The position numbers were made by a program, and so were the translations under genes. Shown here piece by piece: positions 63,926 to 64,000 of a stretch of DNA of 64,000 nucleotides (position 1 is the first letter of the stretch; each line of letters opens with the position of its first letter). Source of the DNA: Desulfovibrio oxyclinae DSM 11498 (lineage in GTDB: Bacteria; Desulfobacterota; Desulfovibrionia; Desulfovibrionales; Desulfovibrionaceae); NCBI RefSeq assembly GCF_000375485.1, contig NZ_AQXE01000004.1, forward strand, positions 157,529-221,528, written 5' to 3'. The notes below the pieces were generated by a model. That model was given only the letters and a program-made list of their open reading frames with translations, was not told where the DNA came from and ran no database searches.

Positions 63926-64000
63926 CCAAGAACCGACTTGGCAAGCGTCTCACCAAGCTGGGCACAGCGGCCCATGACGTCCTCGCGCTCGCGAACCTTC
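63922..64000 (-). CDS. C-terminal end of an unknown protein (partial)
   Basis: Only the last 25 residues are in the window (ending RCAQLGETLAKSVLG) before a TGA at 63922-63924 that overlaps the flavoprotein start. It is helical. Too short to assign; it is presumably the flavoprotein's operon partner. Confidence 0.5.
   Translation of the reverse strand, partial: KVREREDVMGRCAQLGETLAKSVLG

Overview
The window is about 64 kb of GC-rich bacterial chromosome (roughly 60% GC by eye), densely coding, with no rRNA, tRNA, CRISPR array or recognisable insertion sequence. The gene set suggests a member of the Desulfovibrionales (Desulfovibrio / Pseudodesulfovibrio-like sulfate reducers). The reasons are the order atpZ-atpI-atpB-atpE-rex apart from the F1 genes, an orphan YD-repeat fragment, a large multihaem cytochrome complex, two sigma-54 response regulators, and Rex-like operators. 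The taxonomic call is inference.

Layout. 1-5.4 kb: end of a PilZ protein, then a minus-strand cluster of DUF4390 protein, NtrY-like kinase, TIGR01777 epimerase and NtrX-like regulator. 5.6-9.4 kb: Lon-like protease, a conserved unknown and a LysM lipoprotein. 9.4-10.2 kb: decayed YD-repeat (RHS-type) fragment. 10.2-14.3 kb: htpG, a MerR-like regulator, and a MauE/DoxX membrane protein with a rhodanese lipoprotein. 14.4-24 kb: surface-glycan island with three glycosyltransferases (GT9, GT4, GT4), an epimerase, a GT8-like enzyme, a methyltransferase, a UDP-sulfoquinovose synthase, a sulfotransferase and a CapD-type dehydratase. Its middle part is distinctly AT-rich. 24.4-37.2 kb: long minus-strand series of MsbA-type ABC exporter, methyltransferase, a fused MrfA-MrfB-like helicase/exonuclease, ATP-grasp enzyme, NtrC-type regulator, and two XRE-cupin regulator / acyl-CoA synthetase pairs. 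37.4-39.7 kb: TPR protein plus FetA/FetB-like transporter behind a strong promoter with a palindromic operator. 39.8-43.4 kb: PglD-PglE-PglF-like trio for a bacillosamine-type sugar nucleotide.

43.7-48.4 kb: HIT protein, IHF/HU, SPOR lipoprotein, F0 ATP synthase genes with a Rex-like site upstream, rex, and a FlxA-like coiled-coil protein behind a near-perfect sigma-28 promoter. 48.7-54.3 kb: acs, then convergently a two-gene operon for paired CydA-like membrane subunits, one fused to eight c-type haem sites. 54.4-64 kb: coaX, cmk, hisC, uspA, a small protein behind a canonical sigma-54 promoter, a membrane protein, thpR, pncC, a small membrane protein, a sodium:solute symporter with its small accessory protein, an FAD flavoprotein, and a truncated gene at the edge.

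The most unusual item is the CydA-superfamily / octahaem complex (50753-54292), where putative haem ligands look split between two paralogous membrane subunits. Next are the sulfoquinovose/sulfotransferase glycan genes, the helicase-exonuclease fusion, and several promoter/operator elements readable from sequence. All functional calls come from reading motifs; no database search was possible.
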